Source: JALTDM01 sp964421355
GTDB taxonomy: Bacteria; Bacteroidota; Bacteroidia; Bacteroidales; JALTDM01
DNA length: 13,150 nucleotides
NCBI GenBank assembly: GCA_964421355.1
Contig: CAYQWX010000057.1
Coordinates: 1-13,150 of the forward strand
Direction: 5' to 3'
The position numbers and the translations under genes were made by a program. The notes below the pieces were generated by a model. It was not told the DNA's origin. It saw nothing but the letters and a program-made list of their open reading frames with translations, and did no database searches. Positions 7,143 to 13,150 of this stretch are shown here, one piece after another; position 1 is the stretch's first letter; each line of letters opens with the position of its first letter.

Positions 7143-7173
7143 ATAATATTATTTTTATACTGTAAAAATAATA
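7143..7173. promoter_or_regulatory. Perfect 13-bp inverted repeat in leader of hydrolase operon
   Basis: Arms 7143-7155 and 7161-7173 are perfect reverse complements around the 5-base loop TACTG. All arm bases are A or T. The near arm begins 3 bases upstream of the first start codon of the five-gene minus-strand operon. If transcribed it could form a hairpin masking the start; as DNA it could be an operator. No TAnnTTTG promoter motif is seen on the minus strand in the 180 bases upstream of that gene. A T-run follows on the plus strand, but no plus-strand gene ends here. Confidence 0.55.
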
Positions 7174-7306
7174 TTTTTTTACTTGTTGGAAGTTTTAGTT
7201 TATGGATAAATAATTTTTGCTATTTAGACTTGTTATTTTTATATTGATTTTATTTATGCTAATTGTGTACTAAATAATTTTCAGTAAAAGCTATACTATT
7301 TTCACC

Positions 7307-7358
7307 ACTTTTAGCATAACTCCAAAGGGTTATCTACCTATTCCCATAGATAAAAAAG
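7307..7358 (-). repeat. Diverged intergenic repeat, copy B
   Basis: Read on the minus strand from 7358 this resembles bases 1-53: a CTTTTTT run, ATGG(G), GTAGATAA, a CC..TT.GGAGTTAT core, then AAAAGT. It lies between the hydrolase operon and lnt, in the opposite orientation to copy A. No reading frame is maintained; an in-frame TAG falls within the shared block. Confidence 0.5.
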
Positions 7359-7390
7359 TAGTACTAAGTGTGATTATCAACTTATGAGGA

Positions 7391-7420
7391 CACCACCCCC
7401 TGCCCCCTCCAAGGAGGGGA
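7391..7420 (+). repeat. GC-rich palindromic intergenic element
   Basis: A block of 22 G/C in 30 bases stands out in an AT-rich region. It contains CCCCTCC (7404-7410) and GGAGGGG (7413-7419), a perfect 7-bp inverted repeat separated by AA, preceded by C-rich sequence. The plus strand continues GTTTTTATTATT, so it also looks like an intrinsic terminator, but no plus-strand gene lies upstream to need one. From memory, CCCCTCC-AA-GGAGGGG blocks are dispersed between genes in many Bacteroidota, so a repeat family is the better reading. Confidence 0.6.
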
Positions 7421-7464
7421 GTTTTTATTATTACCGTCCTACAAAAAACATTATTTTATCTACT

Positions 7465-7497
7465 TTTGGCTTGTCCCAAACAAAAACCAAAAAGTGC
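7465..7497 (+). repeat. Second hairpin plus A-rich tail element
   Basis: TTTGG (7465-7469) pairs with CCAAA (7476-7480) around a 6-base loop, followed by an A-rich tail with CC and an AAAAAG end. The layout matches the element at 93-131, though the stem is shorter and the sequence diverged. It lies about 115 bases upstream of the lnt start, away from the candidate lnt promoter. Confidence 0.4.
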
Positions 7498-7585
7498 TAT
7501 TAAAATTAGTTGCAAAACATTGTATGATTTCAGTAAAAAATATTTAGAACGCTATTAATTACAAACAATAAAATTATATTTACCT

Positions 7586-7593
7586 TATCTTTG
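7586..7593 (+). promoter_or_regulatory. Candidate lnt promoter, -7 element
   Basis: TATCTTTG fully matches the Bacteroidota -7 consensus TAnnTTTG and ends 18 bases before the ATG at 7612. It overlaps the possible upstream TTG start codon at 7591, which would put that codon before the transcription start and so rules it out. No clear -33 TTG is seen at the usual spacing. Confidence 0.55.
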
Positions 7594-7611
7594 TGTAGAA
7601 ATAAATTAAAA

Positions 7612-9237
7612 ATGAAAAACAGGCTTCAGCTCTTTTTGTCTATACTATCCGGATTATTGCTTTATGCAGGTTGGTCGTTATCAGGCCTTGAGTTTTTGGT
7701 ATTTTTTGCATTTGTACCACTCCTATATATAGAACACCAATATTCACAAAAAGGTAAGCCATCATTAAAAGTCTTCATATATGCATACACTGCTTTTTTT
7801 GTTTGGAACTTATTTAGTACGTGGTGGATAGTATATGCTACGGTATGGGGAGGCATAGCCGCAGTTGTTTTTAATGCATTGTTTTACACCATTGTATTTT
7901 GGTTATTTCATATTACAAAGGCAAAAACAGGACCACGATTTGGAGATATGGCTTTTATTTTTTACTGGATAGCCTTTGAATATATTTATTTGCATGGAGA
8001 AATATCATGGACATGGCTTGTACTCGGGAATGCCTTTGCAAATCACCCCAAGATAATTCAATGGTACGAATATACAGGAACATTAGGTGGTAGCTTATGG
8101 ATATTGTCTATTAATTTTATTATTTACAAATTCATAATATGTTATAGAGATACTTGTGGCACAAAAAGACTTCAAACATTTAGAATAGTATCATTATTGG
8201 CAATCATCATTATTCCTATAGCGTGGTCTATTTACAAATATAATTCTTTTCAAGAATCAGGCAAAAAAGTGGAAATAGTTGTAGTTCAACCCAATATTGA
8301 CCCGTATAATGAGAAATTTTCGGAAAGTTATCCACCCATTCAACAAGTAAATAAAATTATTTCGTTGGCTAATCCTTTAATTACACCAAACACATCATAC
8401 ATTGTAGCACCTGAAACAGCTATACCAACAGGTATTTGGGAAGAAAATCTTTATAACAATTATCTCACAGCACCTTTATTATCTTATGTAAAAAAACACC
8501 CAAACATAAATATCGTTATAGGAGCAACCACTTACAAAAACTATGGTAATAAAAAAGAAACTCCTACTGCTCGTATGATAAGAGGCATTTCAGACACCAT
8601 TTATTATGATGCTTTCAATACCGCTCTGCAAATAAACACCCGAAACATAGATACATATCATAAATCAAAACTTGTAATTGGAGTGGAAATGTTACCTTAT
8701 CCTAACATATTAGGCCCTTTGTTGCAAAACTTTATAATAGACCTTGGCGGAACAACAGGAAGTCTTGGCACTCAAAAAGAACGATCGGTATTTGTTTCCA
8801 ACGATTCTATTACTAAAGTGGGACCTGTTATTTGCTATGAATCAATATACGGAGAATTTGTAACAGGATATATAAAAAAAGGAGCAAACATTTTATTCGT
8901 AATAACAAATGACGGCTGGTGGAATGATACTCCCGGATACAAACAACATTTATCATATTCAAGATTGAGAGCAATAGAAACTCGTAGAGATATAGCCAGA
9001 AGTGCAAATACAGGTATATCTGCATTTATAAATGCCCGTGGTGATATATTGGACAAAACGCAGTGGTGGACACCAATTGCAATAAAACACACATTACATT
9101 TACATAACAGAATAACTTTTTATGTAAAACATGGAGATTATATAGGTAGAATATCTTTATTTTTCAGTGTGTTACTTTTAATATCGGTACTCTCACTTAA
9201 TTTTATAAAAAAGAAAAACAGGTATTTGCATCAATAA
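7612..9237 (+). CDS. lnt: Apolipoprotein N-acyltransferase
   Basis: Lnt adds the third acyl chain to the N-terminal cysteine of lipoproteins at the inner membrane. From the ATG at 7612 it is 541 residues. The first ~210 carry several hydrophobic membrane segments, and a nitrilase-like catalytic domain spans about 220-495. A closing membrane segment lies near 514-531. The Glu-Lys-Cys catalytic set is visible: E268 in APETA, K351 in YHKSKL and C408 in VICYE. The GVEMLP segment (357-362) and NDGWWNDTPGYKQHL (433-447) are also typical. The frame is open upstream to a TTG at 7591, but that codon lies in the promoter motif. The gene converges with the MORN-repeat gene, 4 bases apart, and no terminator is evident between them. 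Confidence 0.96.
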   Translation: MKNRLQLFLSILSGLLLYAGWSLSGLEFLVFFAFVPLLYIEHQYSQKGKPSLKVFIYAYTAFFVWNLFSTWWIVYATVWGGIAAVVFNALFYTIVFWLFHITKAKTGPRFGDMAFIFYWIAFEYIYLHGEISWTWLVLGNAFANHPKIIQWYEYTGTLGGSLWILSINFIIYKFIICYRDTCGTKRLQTFRIVSLLAIIIIPIAWSIYKYNSFQESGKKVEIVVVQPNIDPYNEKFSESYPPIQQVNKIISLANPLITPNTSYIVAPETAIPTGIWEENLYNNYLTAPLLSYVKKHPNINIVIGATTYKNYGNKKETPTARMIRGISDTIYYDAFNTALQINTRNIDTYHKSKLVIGVEMLPYPNILGPLLQNFIIDLGGTTGSLGTQKERSVFVSNDSITKVGPVICYESIYGEFVTGYIKKGANILFVITNDGWWNDTPGYKQHLSYSRLRAIETRRDIARSANTGISAFINARGDILDKTQWWTPIAIKHTLHLHNRITFYVKHGDYIGRISLFFSVLLLISVLSLNFIKKKNRYLHQ

Positions 9238-9241
9238 AAAT

Positions 9242-10888
9242 TTATGGCAAAGTTTTGTCTGTAATTTTTTTATTTTCTTCCTCTTTTTCTTTAGCAATAT
9301 CATCTAATATTATGCGAGGATTTTTTAATTCTTTGGGCCACTTAAACCGTTTACCGTTTATTTTTACAAGTTTACCTTTTCTGTATGTTTCCACATAGTC
9401 CAAATCTCCTTCCTGTGTATAATATTGCCAATTACCGTGTGGCGTACCCATTTTGTACTGCTCTATTGATCTGATTTTACCATTGTTGTAGTAGCTATAT
9501 ACCTTATCATTTGGCACACCTTGTATAAAGTTAGCTTTGTAGATTATTTTTCCGTTTTCTATTAACTTCCTAATACATTCCCCATCCAACAAGCCGTCTT
9601 TATAATTGCAAATTTCTATTTTGTCTTTGTAAATGTATTTCCAAGTGCTATCTTTTTCTCCTTCGGAAAACTTTCCCCACAAAAGAGTATCTCCATTAAA
9701 ATCAAATTGATAGTAAGGACCGTCCAAATCTCCCTCAAAATATGTTTCGTATTTTAGAAGTTTCCCCTCACGGGAATAATACTCCCACACCTTATCAGGT
9801 TTACCTTTGTAATAATACCCTTTTTGTTCTATTTTACCATCTTTGTAATAATATATCCACTTACCGGTTTTTTTACCTCTCTTATATTTCCCAATTGCCT
9901 TTAATTCTCCAGTTGGATAATATTCTTGCCACTTTCCTGTTTTCCGTCCATGCTTATCAAACAAGCCACTTGATTCTAAATGTCCTGTATCATCATATAT
10001 CTTAACCATCGTCACATTTCCAGCCTCATCATATTCTTTATGAACTCCTACGGGTATAGTGTCATTTTTGTAATATCCAAATGACTTTATTTTACCACTT
10101 GGATAAAAACTTTGTTTTGTTTTCAACTTTTTATCCATTGTCAAATCCACCTCTTCGGGTTTTCCATATTTATACATAACAACACGAATCAATTTCCCCG
10201 AAGGGTCATATTCTTTATACAATCCATTCAATTGTCCGTGTATGTAATACATCTCCTTTTTTATCCGTCCTCCGTCATAAAACTCTTTCCACTCTCCATG
10301 CTTGTATCCTTGCTTATCATAACGATTTATATTTTCGCTAAAAACCAAAAATCCATTTTTATACTCCATTACTTTGGTAATCAATGTGTCGTTTGTATAT
10401 TCAAAAGCCAAACCTTGTTTTACACCATTGCTATAGTTTTCTACTTTATACAAATGATTATTTTTATAATAATATGATTTGCCTTCTTTTTTATCATTTA
10501 GATAAAGTTCTTTTGAAATCAAATATTTTATTTTTCCCGTATCCGTATAATCATATTTGTATTTTATATCATAACCGTTTTTTTTACCCATAAGGTAATT
10601 TATAATTTCCATTGTATCACCCTTCTCATTGTAAAAACCCCACACAGAATCTAATAAAGTTTGTTTTCTATTACCTTCCGACTTTAATATTCCCGTTGGA
10701 TAATAAGTTTTCCAATAACCGTCCGGCTGACCGTTTTTCATATAACCTTCACTTGACTTTACTCCATTGGGATAATAAAAAATATTGTAACCATTAGGAT
10801 TTATTTTTTCCTTTTTTTGTGCATTTGAAAAGGTAGTAAAAAGGATAAGATATAATACCGAGAATAATATTTTAACAAAAAATTTCAC
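9242..10888 (-). CDS. Secreted MORN-variant repeat protein (YwqK-like repeats)
   Basis: This 548-residue protein has a signal peptide (hydrophobic 3-20, likely cleavage after SNA, residue 23, before Gln24) and no lipobox cysteine. Nearly all the rest, about 34-515, is built of repeats of roughly 22-23 residues. They follow the pattern Y-Y-x-x-G-x-(I/L)-K-x-x-G-x-Y-(K)-x-G-K-x-x-G-x-W, the MORN-variant type. Clean units are at 38-61, 262-284, 322-345 and 346-369. The tail (about 530-548) is short and highly charged. Such repeats are common in exported Bacteroidota proteins; the role is unknown, with wall or surface interaction a guess. The start codon is GTG: an in-frame TAA lies directly before it and a later Met would lose the signal peptide. 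It has its own promoter motif at 10910-10917. Confidence 0.85.
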   Translation of the reverse strand: MKFFVKILFSVLYLILFTTFSNAQKKEKINPNGYNIFYYPNGVKSSEGYMKNGQPDGYWKTYYPTGILKSEGNRKQTLLDSVWGFYNEKGDTMEIINYLMGKKNGYDIKYKYDYTDTGKIKYLISKELYLNDKKEGKSYYYKNNHLYKVENYSNGVKQGLAFEYTNDTLITKVMEYKNGFLVFSENINRYDKQGYKHGEWKEFYDGGRIKKEMYYIHGQLNGLYKEYDPSGKLIRVVMYKYGKPEEVDLTMDKKLKTKQSFYPSGKIKSFGYYKNDTIPVGVHKEYDEAGNVTMVKIYDDTGHLESSGLFDKHGRKTGKWQEYYPTGELKAIGKYKRGKKTGKWIYYYKDGKIEQKGYYYKGKPDKVWEYYSREGKLLKYETYFEGDLDGPYYQFDFNGDTLLWGKFSEGEKDSTWKYIYKDKIEICNYKDGLLDGECIRKLIENGKIIYKANFIQGVPNDKVYSYYNNGKIRSIEQYKMGTPHGNWQYYTQEGDLDYVETYRKGKLVKINGKRFKWPKELKNPRIILDDIAKEKEEENKKITDKTLP

Positions 10889-10909
10889 TTATTTTAAAAA
10901 TCTTTTTGA

Positions 10910-10917
10910 CAAAGGTA
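10910..10917 (-). promoter_or_regulatory. Candidate promoter of the MORN-repeat gene, -7 element
   Basis: The minus strand reads TACCTTTG, a full match to TAnnTTTG, ending 21 bases before the GTG start at 10888. The expected leader is about 15 bases. This makes the gene a separate unit from the aminotransferase 136 bases upstream. A TTG on this strand at 10947-10945, inside the palindrome at 10941-10956, is the nearest -33 candidate, though its spacing of about 27 bases is long. Confidence 0.55.
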
Positions 10918-10940
10918 AAAATTTTATGTGAAGTAATTTA

Positions 10941-10956
10941 TTTGCAATATTGCAAA
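10941..10956. promoter_or_regulatory. Perfect 16-bp palindrome, candidate operator
   Basis: TTTGCAATATTGCAAA is its own reverse complement over all 16 bases. It lies about 23 bases upstream of the -7 motif of the MORN-repeat gene, where RNA polymerase contacts or an activator or repressor dimer would be expected. The half-site TTTGCAATAT also occurs on the minus strand at 12966-12957, starting in the response-regulator promoter motif. No T-tract follows on either strand at terminator spacing, so an operator is the better reading. Confidence 0.45.
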
Positions 10957-11024
10957 AATAAATAGAGATACTCTTAATATAATATATCAATATTCATTGT
11001 CCCAATATTCTTCTTTCTTACTTT

Positions 11025-12209
11025 TTATAATTCATTCAAAGTCTTTATAATCTTTTTCACACTTATTTTTATTTCGTCTTCTGTAATTGTAAGAGGTGGA
11101 GTAATCCTAAACGAATGGTCATTAAACAAAAACCAATCGGTAAGGATGCCGTTTTGTATTACTTTTTCCATAAACTTAAACAGCAACTCACTTTCTCCCA
11201 ATTCCACAGCAATAAACAATCCTAATCCTCTCACTTCCTTTATAAGCGGGTGGTGTAGAAGTTCTTTATACAAATTACCTTTTTTTATAGCTTGTGTATG
11301 TAATTCTTTTTCAAGTATTATTTTCAGACTCTCATAACTTGCCACACACGATACAGGGTGCCCACCAAAAGTGGTAATGTGACCAAGAGCAGGATTATCT
11401 TTAAGGGAATCCATTATATGCTTAGGAGCAACAAAAGCACCTAATGGCATACCTCCACCAAAAGCTTTTGCCAAAGTAATAATATCAGGGACCACTCCAA
11501 GCTGTTCAAAAGCAAACATGGTACCCGTCCGTCCTATTCCTGTTTGTATTTCATCAAATACAAGCAAAGTTCCGACCTCATCACATTTTTTTCTAAGTTT
11601 TTGTAAAAAATCATTTTTAGGTAAAATAATACCTGCTTCACCCTGTATAGGTTCTACCACTACACAAGCTGTTCTGGAAGTAATGTGTTGCAAATCATTC
11701 TCATTATTAAATTCTATCTGGCGAGTATCAGGAAGCAGTGGTCTAAATGCTGTTTTATATGTTTCTGCCCCTTGTATGCTCAAAGCACCATGAGTACTAC
11801 CATGGTAAGCATTTTTAAAACTAATTATTTCTGTACGTCCTGTATATTTTTTAGCAAGTTTAATTGCCCCTTCTATTGCCTCTGCACCTGAATTTACATA
11901 ATAAACTGATGCAGGAGAATAAGGCAATAAATTATCTAAAAGTTGAGCAAGTTTCACTTGTGGATACATTACCAATTCTCCATATACATGCGTATGCATA
12001 TATTTTGCAAGTTGTTTTCGTATGGCATTAAGTACTCTCACATTTCTGTGCCCGACATTACTCACAGACACTCCTGCTATTAAATCTATATATTTTTTGC
12101 CATCAAGTCCATATAAATAAATCCCTTTTGCTTTTTTAATTTCTAATAATAAAGGGGCAGGAGATGTTTGTGCAACATTTTTCAAAAACAGTGTTCTCAA
12201 AGAAATCAT
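11025..12209 (-). CDS. Class-III PLP aminotransferase (acetylornithine/ornithine type)
   Basis: This 394-residue enzyme is a fold-type I, class-III omega-aminotransferase. The phosphate-binding NSGAEA is at 106-111. YHGSTHG (135-141) is the cofactor-stacking region, FDEIQTGIGRTG (218-229) contains the pyridine-binding D219, and K248 in TLAKAFGGGMPLGA is the Schiff-base lysine. The segment HITTFGGHPVSCVA (277-290) completes the cofactor site. Closest relatives by pattern are acetylornithine (ArgD) and ornithine aminotransferases, but there are no arginine genes nearby and I cannot fix the substrate, so no symbol is given. It starts 3 bases after the response-regulator stop and is the second gene of that unit. 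The family is certain; the exact reaction is open. Confidence 0.93.
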   Translation of the reverse strand: MISLRTLFLKNVAQTSPAPLLLEIKKAKGIYLYGLDGKKYIDLIAGVSVSNVGHRNVRVLNAIRKQLAKYMHTHVYGELVMYPQVKLAQLLDNLLPYSPASVYYVNSGAEAIEGAIKLAKKYTGRTEIISFKNAYHGSTHGALSIQGAETYKTAFRPLLPDTRQIEFNNENDLQHITSRTACVVVEPIQGEAGIILPKNDFLQKLRKKCDEVGTLLVFDEIQTGIGRTGTMFAFEQLGVVPDIITLAKAFGGGMPLGAFVAPKHIMDSLKDNPALGHITTFGGHPVSCVASYESLKIILEKELHTQAIKKGNLYKELLHHPLIKEVRGLGLFIAVELGESELLFKFMEKVIQNGILTDWFLFNDHSFRITPPLTITEDEIKISVKKIIKTLNEL

Positions 12210-12212
12210 AAT

Positions 12213-12932
12213 TTATTGCACATTTATACGATTAAAAAATTCATCTCTATACTTTTTGCCAATAGGTATCACTTTTGCTCCTTCTGTAGTTTCCACTTCT
12301 ACAAAATGAGATTGTATTAGTTTTATTTTTTTCAAGTTAAGTATATATGACCTGTGAACTCTCATAAAATATTTTGAGGGAAGTATCTCTAACATTTTTT
12401 TTATTGTATTATGTGATATATATACCCCATCGGTATAATAAATTTTCACATAATTTTCCATTGCTTCTATATGGATTATATTATCAGGAACAAAACTTTT
12501 AATACCCTTATCTGTTTTTAAGAAAATACTATTGGCATTAGTTCCTTCTGCCACAGGTTTTTCTCTTTTTACCGTTATGTGCTTTTTTACTTTCTTTATC
12601 GCCTTGAGTAATCTTGGTAAAGATGGTGGTTTAAGTAAATAGTCTGACACCTCAAACTCAAAAGCATCTATTGCATATTCAGCTCGTCCGGATATAATAA
12701 TTATTTCAGGACCTTTATCCATGTATTTTAAAAAATCCAACCCAGTCATATCCGGCATTTCAATATCCAAAAAGATTAAATCTATATTTTTAATGCTTTC
12801 TAAATCATTATAGGCATCTTTTGCCGTTGCATAGGTGTTTATTATTTCCACATCGTCTATCCGAGAAATAATATCTTTTAGAAGTTGCATAGATAGGGGG
12901 TCATCTTCTATAATTATACTTTTGAGTTTCAT
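12213..12932 (-). CDS. LytTR-family response regulator
   Basis: The protein has two domains. The receiver (about 1-115) has the acidic pocket E9-D10-D11, phosphoacceptor D56 in FLDIEMP, S81 in ISGRAEYAIDAF and K101 in DYLLKPP. The LytTR DNA-binding domain (about 135-235) contains HIEAMENYVKIYYTDG and FMRVHRSYILNLKKI. No histidine kinase is adjacent, so its partner is encoded elsewhere. I place the start at 12932 (239 residues). The longer frame to 12965 adds eleven residues before the receiver's first strand, and its ATG lies at or before the transcription start predicted from the -7 motif at 12963-12970. Co-transcription with the aminotransferase is implied by a 3-base gap. Regulation of the neighbouring genes is possible but unproven. 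Confidence 0.93.
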   Translation of the reverse strand: MKLKSIIIEDDPLSMQLLKDIISRIDDVEIINTYATAKDAYNDLESIKNIDLIFLDIEMPDMTGLDFLKYMDKGPEIIIISGRAEYAIDAFEFEVSDYLLKPPSLPRLLKAIKKVKKHITVKREKPVAEGTNANSIFLKTDKGIKSFVPDNIIHIEAMENYVKIYYTDGVYISHNTIKKMLEILPSKYFMRVHRSYILNLKKIKLIQSHFVEVETTEGAKVIPIGKKYRDEFFNRINVQ

Positions 12933-12962
12933 TAGATTATGTTTTCTAAAAATTGTATATTG

Positions 12963-12970
12963 CAAATATA
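12963..12970 (-). promoter_or_regulatory. Candidate promoter of the response-regulator unit, -7 element
   Basis: The minus strand reads TATATTTG, a full TAnnTTTG match, 30 bases before the ATG at 12932. Transcription would begin near 12956, which is why the upstream ATG at 12965 is not used as the start here. A TTG at 12984-12982 on the same strand is only 11 bases away, too close for a standard -33 element. Confidence 0.5.
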
Positions 12971-13150
12971 TATAATTATGACAACTAATAGTAAAAATTT
13001 TTAATAAATTTTAAAGAATAACTTAAAAACAATCCTGTCCAAAATAATTTTTAGTAATGAAATAGCATATTGATTTCCAACAATTTAATTCTCAAAAAGG
13101 ATAAAAGGTAAAAAGTCCAGTTCCTAACAAGTTACAAAAAATATTATATA
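12971..13150. other. Right-edge intergenic DNA, nothing recognised
   Basis: The last 180 bases are AT-rich, have many stops in all frames I read, and show no RNA gene, hairpin-plus-T terminator or clear repeat. They lie upstream of the response-regulator promoter and could hold its regulatory sites or the end of a neighbouring transcript. Confidence 0.5.

Noticed and set aside
7279..7538. Direct repeat of TTTCAGTAAAA at 7279-7289 and 7528-7538
   Set aside because: Eleven A/T-rich bases repeated 249 bases apart could be chance, and no flanking similarity supports an attachment site or element boundary.
7591..7611. Upstream TTG start giving lnt seven extra residues
   Set aside because: The codon overlaps the -7 promoter motif at 7586-7593 and would precede the transcription start. 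The ATG at 7612 follows an A-rich leader.
12933..12965. Upstream ATG adding eleven residues to the response regulator
   Set aside because: It adds a stretch before the receiver's first beta strand and lies at or before the predicted transcription start.

Overview
The window reads as a piece of an AT-rich Bacteroidota chromosome. Three things point there. Several transcription units carry the Bacteroidota-type -7 promoter motif TAnnTTTG a short distance before the start codon. Start codons lack a clear Shine-Dalgarno sequence and follow A-rich leaders. The gene families (WbqC-like, MORN-variant repeat protein, LytTR response regulator) are common in that phylum. Nothing allows a genus call, and I see no tRNA, rRNA, CRISPR array, transposase or phage gene.

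Left part (1-2889): about 340 bases of repeat-rich intergenic DNA lead to ruvB on the minus strand. Divergent from ruvB, with two tandem -7 motifs, is a two-gene plus-strand unit. It has a PurN-fold formyltransferase overlapping a WbqC-family protein by 8 bases, and looks like a small surface-glycan modification cassette set between two recombination AAA+ genes.

Middle (2945-7139): five minus-strand genes form a tight operon. In transcription order they are an exported alpha/beta-hydrolase-like protein with an altered nucleophile elbow, an ABC ATPase, its UPF0014/FetB-like permease, truA and rarA. Junctions are a 5-base gap, an 11-base overlap and two 4-base ATGA overlaps, so translational coupling is likely. 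No canonical -7 motif precedes this operon; a perfect 13-bp inverted repeat lies 3 bases upstream of its first start codon.

A 470-base intergenic region (7140-7611) holds that inverted repeat, a diverged reverse-oriented copy of the left-edge sequence, a GC-rich hairpin element and a second hairpin-plus-A-rich element. It ends in the lnt promoter.

Right part (7612-13150): lnt (apolipoprotein N-acyltransferase) on plus converges, 4 bases apart, with a secreted MORN-repeat protein on minus that starts with GTG. Upstream on minus is a two-gene unit, a LytTR response regulator followed 3 bases later by a class-III PLP aminotransferase. A perfect 16-bp palindrome lies in the MORN gene's promoter region. 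The last 180 bases hold no gene I can support.

Overall this is mostly housekeeping DNA: recombination and replication repair (ruvB, rarA), tRNA modification (truA), lipoprotein maturation (lnt) and amino-acid transamination. The accessory or less understood parts are the formyltransferase/WbqC pair, the hydrolase-like protein, the MORN protein and the intergenic repeats.
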